Assembly (NCBI GenBank): GCA_964400675.1
Contig: CAYNVO010000001.1
Location: forward strand, 248,001 to 312,000
Source: 9FT-COMBO-48-23 sp964400675
GTDB lineage: Bacteria; Chloroflexota; Dehalococcoidia; GIF9; UBA5629
Reading direction: 5' to 3'
Length of the DNA: 64,000 nucleotides
Position numbers and translations under genes: made by a program. This document shows positions 8,661-17,276 of this stretch, piece by piece; the stretch's first letter is position 1; each line of letters begins with the position of its first letter. Below the pieces are notes generated by a model. The model was not told the origin of the DNA and did not search any database. It saw only the letters and a list, made by a program, of their open reading frames with translations.

Positions 8661-9310
8661 TAGTCGCCAAATTCGTCCTTGTTGCGGCGATTGGTTATCT
8701 AATGGGTGCTATTCCGTTTGCTTTAATAATCAGCAAAGGGATGGCAGGGATTGATATTTCCAAACACGGCAGCGGTAATCTTGGCGGTACCAACGTGTTG
8801 CGTGTTCTGGGTTTCAAGGCAGGAGTTCTCACAATGGCTCTCGACATAGTCAAAGCATTTGTGCCGGTGCTGCTGGCCAAGTTCATCATAGGTGACAGTG
8901 TACTGTACATAGCCGGTTTTCCTTTTAATTGGCAATGGGGTCAGGTGATAACGTCATTGATGGTGATGGTTGGGCACAACTGGTCAATATATATAAGATT
9001 TCGTGGTGGTAAGGGCGCAGCTGCTTATTTTGGTAGCTGGTTTGCTATCTTCCCCGTGGCTGCTTTATTCGGCGGTGCGATTTTGATAGTAACGGTTTTG
9101 CTGAGCAAGTACATGTCCCTGGGTTCTATACTTGGCTCATTGAGCATTTTATGTTTTTTCATGGTACTGACGGTGGTTGATGTGTCTCCACCTGTCTATC
9201 TGGTTTATAGCGTGGTAGCTGCAGTCTTGATTATCTATCAACACCGGAGCAATATCAGCAGGTTGCAGGCTGGGACTGAAAGCCGGATGGGCCGGGGTCG
9301 TAAAATATGA
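8657..9310 (+). CDS. plsY: glycerol-3-phosphate acyltransferase PlsY
   Basis: Integral membrane enzyme that transfers an acyl group from acyl phosphate to glycerol-3-phosphate, the first step of phospholipid synthesis. The protein has the family's conserved elements: a G-x-I-P-F-A start region, S-G-N-L-G-G-T-N near residue 38, and H-N-W-S...F-R-G-G-K-G near residues 108-120. About five membrane segments are visible in 217 residues. The ATG overlaps the der stop. gpsA, which makes its substrate, lies 71 bp downstream, so der-plsY-gpsA is probably one transcript. Confidence 0.95.
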   Translation: MIVAKFVLVAAIGYLMGAIPFALIISKGMAGIDISKHGSGNLGGTNVLRVLGFKAGVLTMALDIVKAFVPVLLAKFIIGDSVLYIAGFPFNWQWGQVITSLMVMVGHNWSIYIRFRGGKGAAAYFGSWFAIFPVAALFGGAILIVTVLLSKYMSLGSILGSLSILCFFMVLTVVDVSPPVYLVYSVVAAVLIIYQHRSNISRLQAGTESRMGRGRKI

Positions 9311-9381
9311 TAATCCTGCGAGTTGTGTCAGTAACCACAAGCGCGTGAAAATTTGTTTGTCTTTTTAGAAGGTAATTAGTT

Positions 9382-10380
9382 ATGTCCAGAGTTGCTGTTA
9401 TCGGTGCTACTACCTGGGGCAATACCCTGGGCAGGCTATTGGCGGACAAAGGAGCGATGGTCAGCGTTTGGGCACGAACTGAAGCTAAAGCGGACGAGCT
9501 AAGGCAAGAGTGCGATGGAAATCTGTCGAAAGAAGTTTCCACTGGTTGCCCTTCATTTACCGCTAATCTCGCTGATGCATTGTATGCAGCAGAGTTTGTT
9601 ATCTGTGCCGTGCCGGCTCAACGTATGCGGCAAAACATGAGGCTGAGTAATCCTTACTTGAACGCTTCTATGATACTGATAAGCGTGGCTAAGGGGCTCG
9701 AAGCGGAAACCGGCAAAAGGATGTCAGAAGTGATAGCCGATGAGGCTGCCCCCGTCTCTCAAAATATGATATGTGCTCTATCAGGCCCGAATCTTTCCGG
9801 GGAAATTAACCAGGGCTTACCTGCTACCTCGGTAGTGGCTGGACGGGACATGGAGGTTAACAAAAAGGTGCAGGAATTGCTGGATTCACCCAAATTCTCC
9901 ATTTTTGTCAGCGATGACATTATTGGTGTTGAGCTATGCGGTGCCTTAAAGAATGTGATTGCATTAGGGGCTGGAATCATGGATGGCCTGGATATAGGTA
10001 ACAATGCCAAAGCTGCGTTTATAACTCTGGGCTGGAGCGAGATCGTTACACTGGGGGCAGCATTAGGAGCTAAGCCGGGCACTTTTTATGGGCTGGCTGG
10101 ATTGGGTGACCTAATAGCTACAGGTAACAGCTCATTAAGTCGCAATCACTATGTAGGTTACGAATTGGGCAAAGGGCGACTTCTGAGTGACATCATCAGT
10201 TCTATGTCACATGTTGCTGAGGGGGTTGATACGGCTATAGCCGCCCACGGTTTGGCTAATAGGCTGAAACTTGAAACACCGATTATAAACCTTATATACA
10301 GCGTGTTGTTCGAGTCCCTGCCGCCGACTGAGATATCAAGGCGGTTTAAGAATGGACTGAAACCTGAATCAATCCTTTAA
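9382..10380 (+). CDS. gpsA: glycerol-3-phosphate dehydrogenase [NAD(P)+]
   Basis: Makes sn-glycerol-3-phosphate from dihydroxyacetone phosphate for the lipid pathway that PlsY enters. The N-terminal Rossmann motif is V-I-G-A-T-T-W-G-N-T, a slightly unusual form of the G-A-G-S-W-G-T-A consensus. Further family blocks are K-G-L-E, S-G-P-N near residue 133, and the catalytic-lysine region L-K-N-V-I-A-L near residue 190. The length of 332 is standard. It is preceded by plsY in the same direction. Confidence 0.94.
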   Translation: MSRVAVIGATTWGNTLGRLLADKGAMVSVWARTEAKADELRQECDGNLSKEVSTGCPSFTANLADALYAAEFVICAVPAQRMRQNMRLSNPYLNASMILISVAKGLEAETGKRMSEVIADEAAPVSQNMICALSGPNLSGEINQGLPATSVVAGRDMEVNKKVQELLDSPKFSIFVSDDIIGVELCGALKNVIALGAGIMDGLDIGNNAKAAFITLGWSEIVTLGAALGAKPGTFYGLAGLGDLIATGNSSLSRNHYVGYELGKGRLLSDIISSMSHVAEGVDTAIAAHGLANRLKLETPIINLIYSVLFESLPPTEISRRFKNGLKPESIL

Positions 10381-10401
10381 CTTCTAGTTGCGCTCCTCTC
10401 G

Positions 10402-11496
10402 TTATTCGATAATTTCGTGGTTTTCGATTTCAGGCGTTTTCGCTACGGGCAGAGTTTTGGCTAATTCTTCGAAAAGTCGCCGCTGGTTAGCATCCATAGA
10501 TTGTGGGGTTATTACATTGATTATGACTATCTGGTCTCCATTGCCTCTGCCGTGGAGCCGGGGTACGCCTTTGCCCTTGATGTGAAATACCTTCCCGTTT
10601 TGAGCTCCCGGCGGTATCTTCAATTTTGTTTTACCATCCAGCGTTGGTATGTCTAACTCATCTCCCAGGGCAGCCTGCGCGAAATTAACGGGCAACTCAT
10701 ATAAGATGTCGGAGTCCTTGCGGACGAAAAACTTGTGTGGCTTCACGGAAAAGTTGATGTAGATATCGCCCGGTGAGCCGCCATATATTCCGGCGTCGCC
10801 TTCATTGCTGAGGCGCATTTGATAGCTTTCGTCTATACCTGGGGGAACGGTAACAGTGAGTTTGCGCTTTATCCTTTCCTTACCGCTACCTTTACACTGA
10901 CGGCATGGGTTGTTAATCACCATGCCCTCGCCTTTACAGTGCGGACAGGCAGCGGTGTGGACAAAACGTCCGAAAAGGCTTTGCTGGGTTCGGCGTATTT
11001 CGCCGTTCCCATTACAGTTAGGGCATTTTTGAGGGTTTGTTCCTGGTTGGCTGCCGAGACCCTGGCAAACGGAGCAGTTTTCGATGCGCGAAATCTCGAA
11101 TTGTTTCTCTATACCGAAAACAGCTTCCTCAAAAGAAAGGGTCAGGTTAGCTCGAAGGTCGCCCCCCTTTTGCGGGGCACGACGCTGAGTTCTGCCGGTA
11201 GTGGCGCCGAAGAAAGCATCGAAGATGTCACCCAGTCCGCCGAAACCGATATCTTCGAAACCAAACCAATCTGCTGTGGCTACATTGCCGTAGCGGTCAT
11301 AAGAGGCACGCTTTTTGGCATCGGAGAGAACCTCATAAGCCTCGTTTATCTCCTTGAATTTCTCTTCAGCTTCTGACTCATTGTTGTGGTCAGGATGATA
11401 CTTGAAGGCTAACTTGCGGAAAGCTTTCTTGATTTCCTCGTCGCTGGCGTTTCTTGAAATGCCAAGTACTTCGTAATAGTCCCGATTGTTGGGCAT
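10402..11496 (-). CDS. dnaJ: chaperone DnaJ (full type I)
   Basis: Hsp40 co-chaperone that stimulates DnaK. The J domain (1-70) carries the H-P-D tripeptide. It is followed by a Gly/Phe-rich linker containing D-I-F-D-A-F-F-G and a full zinc region with four C-x-x-C-x-G-x-G motifs (about 140-210), then the C-terminal substrate-binding domains. At 364 residues it is normal. It faces away from the CoA-type Nudix gene. No dnaK or grpE lies beside it, and a second DnaJ-like gene with half the zinc region follows at 12492. Confidence 0.95.
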   Translation of the reverse strand: MPNNRDYYEVLGISRNASDEEIKKAFRKLAFKYHPDHNNESEAEEKFKEINEAYEVLSDAKKRASYDRYGNVATADWFGFEDIGFGGLGDIFDAFFGATTGRTQRRAPQKGGDLRANLTLSFEEAVFGIEKQFEISRIENCSVCQGLGSQPGTNPQKCPNCNGNGEIRRTQQSLFGRFVHTAACPHCKGEGMVINNPCRQCKGSGKERIKRKLTVTVPPGIDESYQMRLSNEGDAGIYGGSPGDIYINFSVKPHKFFVRKDSDILYELPVNFAQAALGDELDIPTLDGKTKLKIPPGAQNGKVFHIKGKGVPRLHGRGNGDQIVIINVITPQSMDANQRRLFEELAKTLPVAKTPEIENHEIIE

Positions 11497-11519
11497 AGAA
11501 AAATAAACCTCAACTTTTC

Positions 11520-11549
11520 AGTATAACCTACAGCTCAGTTTTTTAGCAA
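11520..11549 (-). promoter_or_regulatory. promoter for dnaJ
   Basis: On the minus strand TTGCTA (11544-11549) and TATACT (11520-11525) are separated by 18 bases. Transcription would begin near 11513, about 17 bases before the dnaJ ATG. No CIRCE-type inverted repeat was seen here. Confidence 0.5.
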
Positions 11550-11624
11550 GTTTCAGATTAGGCTATTTCGTCAAAGCTGTATAATTTGTTTTGCGTATGG
11601 TGGTGATGTATGATTGGTTGCTGA

Positions 11625-12197
11625 ATGAAAGAGAAGCTCAGGCAGGCTTTGGCCTTGCGGCTGAAGACGAGTTTAAGTGGCAGAGGGCTGACCGAGGCAG
11701 CAGTACTCATCCCTATTTTCTGCAAAGACGGTGAGCATCATATCCTTTTCACTCAACGTAGCGACCAGGTGCAGCATCACAAGGGGCAGATATCGTTTCC
11801 TGGTGGAGCCCGTAGCGAGGCTGATGCTAGCCTTCTGGAAACAGCACTTCGAGAGAGCTGGGAGGAGATTGGATTGGAAGCCAAGGATGCGGAGATTCTG
11901 GGAGAACTGGATGATACTCCTACGACAACATCAAGTTTCAATATTTCGCCTTTTGTGGCTTTTATCACTTATCCTTACCGGTTCACTTTAAATCACTATG
12001 AGATAAATGGAATTTTCAGCGTGCCAGTTTCCGCCTTATTGCATAAAGCCAAGCGAGGAGAGGAACGTTACACTTTCGGCGATGAGGTTTTTGTTGGTTA
12101 TTCATACGAGTATGAGGGGAAGGTGATATGGGGAGCTACAGCGCATATTGTTCGACAGCTTCTTGAAGTTTGGCAATCGGTGAGTGGAGCTCAATAA
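11625..12197 (+). CDS. CoA pyrophosphatase-type Nudix hydrolase
   Basis: Nudix enzyme of the NudL/YeaB group, which hydrolyses coenzyme A and derivatives to 3',5'-ADP and phosphopantetheine. The group-specific block F-T-Q-R-S...H-H-K-G-Q-I-S-F-P-G-G lies just before the Nudix box, whose core R-E-S-W-E-E-I-G-L holds the metal-binding glutamates (about residues 70-88). The length of 190 is typical. It is divergent from dnaJ, and a TATAAT-like sequence lies near 11580. The substrate is inferred from family signatures only. Confidence 0.85.
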   Translation: MKEKLRQALALRLKTSLSGRGLTEAAVLIPIFCKDGEHHILFTQRSDQVQHHKGQISFPGGARSEADASLLETALRESWEEIGLEAKDAEILGELDDTPTTTSSFNISPFVAFITYPYRFTLNHYEINGIFSVPVSALLHKAKRGEERYTFGDEVFVGYSYEYEGKVIWGATAHIVRQLLEVWQSVSGAQ

Positions 12198-12206
12198 TAG
12201 ACGTTT

Positions 12207-12347
12207 TTAGATTTTGGCTTCTGCCTTTTTACCCTCGGCGATTTGCTTTGCCTCGACCTTGATTTGCTTTGGTTTGGCCTCTTTTGCCTTGGGAAGGGTT
12301 AGGGTAAGGACGCCGTCTTCGTATATCGCCTCTGCCTTATCGACCTT
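12207..12347 (-). pseudogene. C-terminal fragment of an Hsp20 small heat-shock protein
   Basis: The reading frame encodes the C-terminal end of an alpha-crystallin-type small heat-shock protein: K-A-E-A-I-Y-E-D-G-V-L-T-L-T-L-P-K followed by the K-P-K-Q-I-K-V segment. These correspond to the last strands of the domain and the C-terminal anchoring I-x-V-like motif. Everything upstream (most of the alpha-crystallin domain) is missing. The frame continues only into AT-rich non-coding sequence up to 12392, without a ribosome-binding site. It abuts the promoter of the hspR operon, so a deletion probably removed the front of a former heat-shock gene. Confidence 0.7.
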
Positions 12348-12432
12348 GCCCCACTCACAGTAAATTGTAAGATAGTTAAAAAGGGTTATCAAGTATATTA
12401 ATACAATATATCAATATATATGGAGCTGATAT

Positions 12433-12461
12433 TTGACAAAGCTTAATAAATTGTTTAAAAT
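12433..12461 (+). promoter_or_regulatory. strong promoter of the DnaJ-like/hspR/Clp operon
   Basis: A perfect TTGACA (12433-12438) and TAAAAT (12456-12461) are spaced by 17 bases. Transcription would start near 12468. HspR-type repressors usually bind HAIR inverted repeats (CTTGAGT-N7-ACTCAAG); no convincing copy is visible in 12350-12491, although the region is AT-rich and partly palindromic. Confidence 0.7.
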
Positions 12462-12491
12462 GACACAGCTAAAGGACTTAAGGTGAGTATT

Positions 12492-13475
12492 ATGCCAGGT
12501 AAAGATTATTATTCGATTTTGGGTGTGGGTCGTAGTGCCCCAGAGAAAGAGATAAAGCAGGCTTATCGGCGTCTTGCCCGTAAGCACCATCCTGACGTTA
12601 ATCCCGGGGATAAGGCGGCTGAGACTAAGTTTAAAGAGATAAATGAGGCATATGAGGTGCTTTCAGACCCGGAAAAACGAAAGAAGTATGATCAATATGG
12701 TGACCAATGGCAATATGCCGACCAGTTTGCCAAAGCCGGTCAAGGGGCTCAATGGGATTTTAGCAAGGGGGGCACCTCCACCACCTTTGATTTTGGTGAC
12801 TTAGGTGATTTAGGTGACGTCTTTGGTGGTGTTTTCCGGGGCTTTGGTACCGGTCCAGGTAATGCACGACGTTCTGCCAGGGCCAAGAGTATGGAATATC
12901 CTGTAGAGGTTACCCTGGAAGAGGCTTATCATGGAACAAAGCGTGTTCTTCAACTTCAGGCTGAGGAACCTTGCTCAGTTTGTGGTGGTAATGGTAGGGT
13001 TGGCAGGGCACGGTGTTCTAACTGTGGGGGTTCAGGCAGGTTGCTAAGACCTAAGAGGCTTGAAGTCAGAATCCCACCGGGTGTCGGAGACGGTTCAAAG
13101 GTGCGAATTGCCGGCCAGGGAAGTCAAGGCTACGATGGGTCTAAAGGCGACCTCTTTCTGGTAGTGAAAGTGCTGCCTCACCGAATGTTTGAGCGCAAGG
13201 GCGATGACATTCATGTCGAGGTGCCCGTACCCTTAGTAACCGCCATGCTTGGTGGTGAGGTGGGAGTACCCACACTTAAAGGAAATGTGGCTTTAAAAGT
13301 GCCGCCGGAGACTCAGAACAGCAAGGTGTTTCGGTTGACAGGTCAGGGAATGCCGCATTTGAACGACTCTTCACGAGGTGACATTTTTGCTAAAGTGAAG
13401 GTGGTGCTGCCGACACAATTGACGCCAGAGGAGCGGCAGCTTTTCGAACAGTTGCGAAGGCACAGTCGTGGTTAA
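12492..13475 (+). CDS. DnaJ-like chaperone with half zinc region
   Basis: Hsp40 homologue of 327 residues. The J domain (1-70) has H-P-D. A Gly/Asp-rich linker follows. The central region has only two C-x-x-C-x-G-x-G motifs (near 155-180) instead of four. The C-terminal beta domains are complete. It is therefore between full DnaJ and zinc-less CbpA. The ATG at 12492 is preferred over the GTG at 12483 because AAGGTGAG lies just upstream of it. It is the first gene of a unit with hspR, a small gene and a Clp ATPase; the gene set suggests it delivers heat-damaged proteins to the disaggregase or protease machinery. Confidence 0.9.
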   Translation: MPGKDYYSILGVGRSAPEKEIKQAYRRLARKHHPDVNPGDKAAETKFKEINEAYEVLSDPEKRKKYDQYGDQWQYADQFAKAGQGAQWDFSKGGTSTTFDFGDLGDLGDVFGGVFRGFGTGPGNARRSARAKSMEYPVEVTLEEAYHGTKRVLQLQAEEPCSVCGGNGRVGRARCSNCGGSGRLLRPKRLEVRIPPGVGDGSKVRIAGQGSQGYDGSKGDLFLVVKVLPHRMFERKGDDIHVEVPVPLVTAMLGGEVGVPTLKGNVALKVPPETQNSKVFRLTGQGMPHLNDSSRGDIFAKVKVVLPTQLTPEERQLFEQLRRHSRG

Positions 13476-13509
13476 GCATTGCCATTGTATTATTGAGGTG
13501 ATAAGATAG

Positions 13510-13863
13510 ATGAATTCGGCGGGTTCAGAACCGAGATATGTCATCAGCATTGCGGCTCGAATAGTGGGCATTGAGACGCACACCTTGCGTTATTACGAAA
13601 GAATTGGCCTGGTGCAGCCGTATCGTTCCAAGGGGAATATCCGTTACTATTCTGAGGTTGACATTGAACGCCTTCGTCAGATTAAAACCTTGATGAGTGA
13701 TCTGGGAATTAATCTGGCTGGAGTGGAGGTGGTAATACGCATGGCGGAGAAGATGACAGAAATGCAGCGGCAAATTCAGGAAATGGAATTTAAGATCGAG
13801 AAGATCAGGGAGGCTGAAACAGCAGTGGAAGGCGAATTGAACAGAGAGGTTGATGATGCCTAA
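13510..13863 (+). CDS. hspR: MerR-family heat-shock repressor HspR
   Basis: A 117-residue regulator with an N-terminal MerR winged helix: I-S-I-A-A-R-I-V-G-I, then the H-T-L-R-Y-Y-E-R recognition region and a wing with N-I-R-Y-Y. A C-terminal coiled coil (about 75-110) provides dimerisation. No metal-binding cysteines are present. In actinobacteria HspR represses dnaK and clpB operons and is itself encoded among chaperone genes. Its place between a DnaJ gene and a Clp gene supports the same role here, probably as autoregulator of this operon. It has a GAGGTGAT ribosome-binding site. Confidence 0.85.
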   Translation: MNSAGSEPRYVISIAARIVGIETHTLRYYERIGLVQPYRSKGNIRYYSEVDIERLRQIKTLMSDLGINLAGVEVVIRMAEKMTEMQRQIQEMEFKIEKIREAETAVEGELNREVDDA

Positions 13864-14137
13864 ATCGAGGACAAGCTTGCAACCTGCCAAATGGCAGATT
13901 ACGGCGACCACTGTTCACTGCGGTTTGGTTGATGATTTTGTCACTATAATTGTGAACAAAGAATGGACAACTAAATGCATCTGGTATAAGCGGTACAAGC
14001 AGAAGGCTCTTGAGGACAAAAAACAGAAATTCGATAGGGAAATGAGGCTCAAGGTGGAGAAATGCCAGGGGCCTGAATGCTCCTATGTTACAGGTTACCG
14101 AGATAGGCTAATCCGGGAAGAGTCTGGAGGAAAGTAG
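13856..14137 (+). CDS. small conserved-looking protein of the heat-shock operon
   Basis: A 93-residue protein I do not recognise. The ATG at 13856 overlaps the hspR stop by eight bases and has AGAGAGG at the right distance. The first 45 residues look like a compact beta-rich domain with two cysteines (V-H-C-G and K-C-I-W). The second half is highly charged and probably helical, and it ends with a C-Q-G-P-E-C pair near residue 70 that could bind metal with the other cysteines. Coupling to hspR on one side and the Clp gene (10 bp) on the other suggests a role in protein quality control, perhaps as an adaptor. No function can be claimed from sequence. Confidence 0.75.
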   Translation: MPKSRTSLQPAKWQITATTVHCGLVDDFVTIIVNKEWTTKCIWYKRYKQKALEDKKQKFDREMRLKVEKCQGPECSYVTGYRDRLIREESGGK

Positions 14138-14146
14138 AGGATAGTT

Positions 14147-16597
14147 ATGAGACCAGAGAAATTCACTGAGCAGGCCAAGGAAGCACTGGCCGCTTCGCAA
14201 AGCATTGCCAGTCGTTATCACCACGTTCAGTGGGATGTGGAGCATATCTTGCTGGCGTTGCTGGAGCAAGAAGGTGGCCTGGCATCTCAGATATTGGAGA
14301 AATTGGGTGCGAATGTTGAGGTAGTAAAAAAGCGAGTTGAAGATAGCCTCGACCGTGCTCCTAAGGCGACCCATGAGGCGGACCAAATTTATGCCACTCC
14401 TCGAATCGCTCGACTTACGGATAACGCGGCTCGTGAAGCTGATAGACTCAAGGATGATTTCATCAGCATTGAGCATCTGTTGATTGCTATTGTGGTGGAG
14501 GGCAAGGGAGAGGCAGCCACGATTCTGAAGGAGTTTGGGGTAGACCAGGAGAAAATTTATCTGGCGCTTCAGGATATTCGTGGTGGTCATCGGGTTGACA
14601 GCCCGACCGCTGAGAGCAGGTATCGTTCTCTGGAGAAATATGGGCGCGACCTCACTGAATTAGCTCGCCAGGGAAAGCTTGACCCGGTGATTGGACGAGA
14701 CGAGGAGATAAAGCGGGTTATGCAGATATTGACCCGGCGCACCAAGAATAACCCGGTTATTATCGGAGAGGCTGGCGTTGGAAAAACAGCTATTGCTGAA
14801 GGCCTGGCCCAGAAAATTGCGGCCGGTGATGTCCCTGATTCTCTTAAGAACAAGAGGGTGGTTGCCCTGGATATGGGAGCGCTGGTTGCCGGCAGCAAGT
14901 TCCGTGGCGAGTTTGAGGAAAGGTTGAAGGCGGTGATAGATGAGGTTCGCCAGGGTAAGGGCGAGATTATCTTGTTTATAGACGAGTTGCACACTGTAGT
15001 TGGTGCCGGGGCTGCTGAGGGGGCTATTGATGCCAGCAACATGTTAAAGCCAGCATTAGCTCGGGGTGAACTTCAGTGCGTTGGGGCAACTACTTTAGAT
15101 GAGTATCGAAAGCATATTGAGAAAGACAAAGCGCTGGAGCGGCGGTTACAGCCCGTGTTTATCAGTGAGCCGAGCGTTGAGGCGACCATAGAGATGTTGC
15201 GTGGCTTGCGCCCCAGATATGAGGCCCATCACAGGATAAAAATAGATGACTCTGCCCTGGAGGCTGCTGTAAAGCTTAGCCAGCGTTATATCTCGGACAG
15301 ATTTCTCCCGGACAAGGCGATTGACCTTATTGATGAGGCGGCAAGCAAGCTGCGTATTGACATGGAAAGCAAGCCACCGGATATCAAAGAGCTAGATGCG
15401 AAGATTAAATATCTGCAAGATGAGGAAGATTCAGCTTCTCAGCGGGGAGATTATCAAAAGGCAGCTGAATTAAAGTCACAAAGGTTGCAGCTTGAGCCGG
15501 AGCGTGATAGCAAGGAAGCCGAGTGGCGCAAGGAGAAAAAAATCGATAGTGTTGTGGATGAGGAGACTATCGCCGGGCTGGTTTCCAAATGGACGGGCAT
15601 CCCCGTGTCTCGGATGCTGGAAGGGGAGGCTGAGAAGTTGCTTCATATGGAAGAGAGGCTTCACGAGAGAATGGTGAATCAGGAAGAGGCAGTTTCAGCC
15701 ATATCCGAGGCTATCAGGCGGGGAAGAGCCGGACTCAAAGACCCCAAGCGGCCTATAGGCAGCTTCATATTCTTGGGTCCTACAGGTGTTGGTAAGACCG
15801 AGTTAGCCAGGGCTCTGGCTCAATTCCTTTTCGATGACGAAGATGCCATGATACGGCTTGACATGTCTGAGTTTATGGAGAAACATACCGTATCTCGGCT
15901 AATCGGTGCACCACCGGGATATGTTGGTTATGAGGAGGCGGGACAGCTAACTGAGGCGGTGCGAAGGCGTCCGTTTCGGGTGATTCTTTTTGATGAGATT
16001 GAGAAGGCGCATCCTGATGTCTTTAATATTCTGCTCCAGATACTGGAGGATGGCAGGCTGACTGATGGTCATGGCAGAACAGTCAATTTCAGGGAAACAG
16101 TGGTGATAATGACCAGCAACTTGGGTATGGCTGAATTCACACGTCAGGCAAGTGGGGCAATAGGTTTTTCAACCACCAAGGATAAACAAGATAAAGATGA
16201 AATGAAAAGGCTGAGGACTTCTATAGAGAACGATTTGAAAAAGACCTTTCGCCCTGAGTTTCTGAACAGGATAGATGATACTATTATCTTTCGGCCGCTT
16301 ACTGAAGAGAACTTGAAGAAGATTGTTGACCTGCTGATTCTGGAGGTGGAGAAGCGACTTGCTGATAAAAACATAAGCCTGGAGCTGGATGATGAGGCGA
16401 AGGCATGGCTGCTCAAGGAAGGCTACGAGCCGGCATATGGAGCGCGTCCATTGCGTCGGGCAATCCAGCGCCATGTGGAGAATCCTCTGTCCAGCCAAAT
16501 ATTGCAAGGTGAAATAAAGGACGGAGAAACTGTGGTTGTTGGCGTTAGCGGTGATGTGCTAAACTTCACCACCAAGAAGGTCAAGTCAGCTAAGTAA
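14147..16597 (+). CDS. clpC: ClpB/ClpC-type AAA+ ATPase with short middle domain
   Basis: Two-ring Hsp100 unfoldase of 816 residues. It has an N-terminal Clp_N repeat pair (1-145), a first AAA domain with G-E-A-G-V-G-K-T near 205, and a second with G-P-T-G-V-G-K-T near 545. The middle domain is short and carries a UVR-like segment (G-D-Y-Q-K-A-A-E-L-K, about 440-450) as in ClpC, not the long coiled coil of ClpB. A G-A-I-G-F-S segment after the second AAA core sits where ClpC carries its ClpP-binding loop. The N-terminal half otherwise reads like ClpB. It may therefore feed ClpP rather than act only as a disaggregase. clpB is an alternative name. Confidence 0.82.
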   Translation: MRPEKFTEQAKEALAASQSIASRYHHVQWDVEHILLALLEQEGGLASQILEKLGANVEVVKKRVEDSLDRAPKATHEADQIYATPRIARLTDNAAREADRLKDDFISIEHLLIAIVVEGKGEAATILKEFGVDQEKIYLALQDIRGGHRVDSPTAESRYRSLEKYGRDLTELARQGKLDPVIGRDEEIKRVMQILTRRTKNNPVIIGEAGVGKTAIAEGLAQKIAAGDVPDSLKNKRVVALDMGALVAGSKFRGEFEERLKAVIDEVRQGKGEIILFIDELHTVVGAGAAEGAIDASNMLKPALARGELQCVGATTLDEYRKHIEKDKALERRLQPVFISEPSVEATIEMLRGLRPRYEAHHRIKIDDSALEAAVKLSQRYISDRFLPDKAIDLIDEAASKLRIDMESKPPDIKELDAKIKYLQDEEDSASQRGDYQKAAELKSQRLQLEPERDSKEAEWRKEKKIDSVVDEETIAGLVSKWTGIPVSRMLEGEAEKLLHMEERLHERMVNQEEAVSAISEAIRRGRAGLKDPKRPIGSFIFLGPTGVGKTELARALAQFLFDDEDAMIRLDMSEFMEKHTVSRLIGAPPGYVGYEEAGQLTEAVRRRPFRVILFDEIEKAHPDVFNILLQILEDGRLTDGHGRTVNFRETVVIMTSNLGMAEFTRQASGAIGFSTTKDKQDKDEMKRLRTSIENDLKKTFRPEFLNRIDDTIIFRPLTEENLKKIVDLLILEVEKRLADKNISLELDDEAKAWLLKEGYEPAYGARPLRRAIQRHVENPLSSQILQGEIKDGETVVVGVSGDVLNFTTKKVKSAK

Positions 16598-17257
16598 ATG
16601 GGAAATTCCTCAAGAATGGAAACGATAGCCGCCGAAGACGCAGTCAAGCAGCGGTTATCCACCAGAGATATCACATTAGGTGTTCTGTCCTTAGTATTCA
16701 CCATCGCTCTTTGCGTTGTTGCCATCTACTATAAAGATTACCTGCTGGGTGCGAAATATGTAGCCACCTATGGCCTTTTGGGCATGCTCATTGTTGCTTT
16801 TATCGGTGGGAGCTTGTTGAGTATGATAGCCATACCCGTTCCCTATTGGCTTTTTGTATTCACGTTGCCATCTGTCCTGGCGCCTCAATTCCAGATAGGC
16901 GCGCCTGTACTGGTAGGTATAACCTCAGGGGTGGGTGCCAGTCTGGGGCAGCTACTCACTTTCATGCTCGGCTATGGTAGCAGAGACCTTTCTCAGAAGC
17001 TCGCTTACAGGTTTAATAGAGGCGTGTATGATAGGGCATTGAGATGGGCACAGCAGCACGGTTCGCTGGCTGTCTTTCTTATGTCTGCCATAATAAATCC
17101 CTTTCACCTGCCGATGACTCTTGCCATGGCTTCGCTCCGTTATCCCGCTTGGAAATTCTTCCTTTTCTCTTTACTGGGCAACTTATTAAAGAGTACCTTT
17201 ATAGCTTTTTGTGGCTATTTTGGGTTAACTTCTCTTTTCCGCTTTCTGGGAATCTAG
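16598..17257 (+). CDS. VTT-domain (DedA/TVP38-like) membrane protein
   Basis: A 219-residue membrane protein beginning directly after the Clp stop codon. A basic N-terminus is followed by five or six hydrophobic helices. The VTT pattern is visible: a re-entrant segment with I-P-V-P-Y-W near residue 85, a G-x-x-x-G-A-S-x-G-Q helix near 112, and the conserved amphipathic segment F-L-M-S-A-I-I-N-P-F near 160. Related proteins are phospholipid scramblases or flippases, or affect membrane potential. A second member lies at 18716, and the two bracket a methyltransferase and a hydrolase. Substrate unknown. Confidence 0.8.
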   Translation: MGNSSRMETIAAEDAVKQRLSTRDITLGVLSLVFTIALCVVAIYYKDYLLGAKYVATYGLLGMLIVAFIGGSLLSMIAIPVPYWLFVFTLPSVLAPQFQIGAPVLVGITSGVGASLGQLLTFMLGYGSRDLSQKLAYRFNRGVYDRALRWAQQHGSLAVFLMSAIINPFHLPMTLAMASLRYPAWKFFLFSLLGNLLKSTFIAFCGYFGLTSLFRFLGI

Positions 17258-17276
17258 AAGGGAATAGAATCGAAAA

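Noticed and set aside
12350..12491. HspR operator (HAIR inverted repeat)
   Set aside because: No convincing CTTGAGT-N7-ACTCAAG copy could be found; the AT-rich repeats there do not match.
14108..15042. Long minus-strand frames opposite the Clp gene
   Set aside because: They have no family features and arise from codon bias of the true Clp gene.
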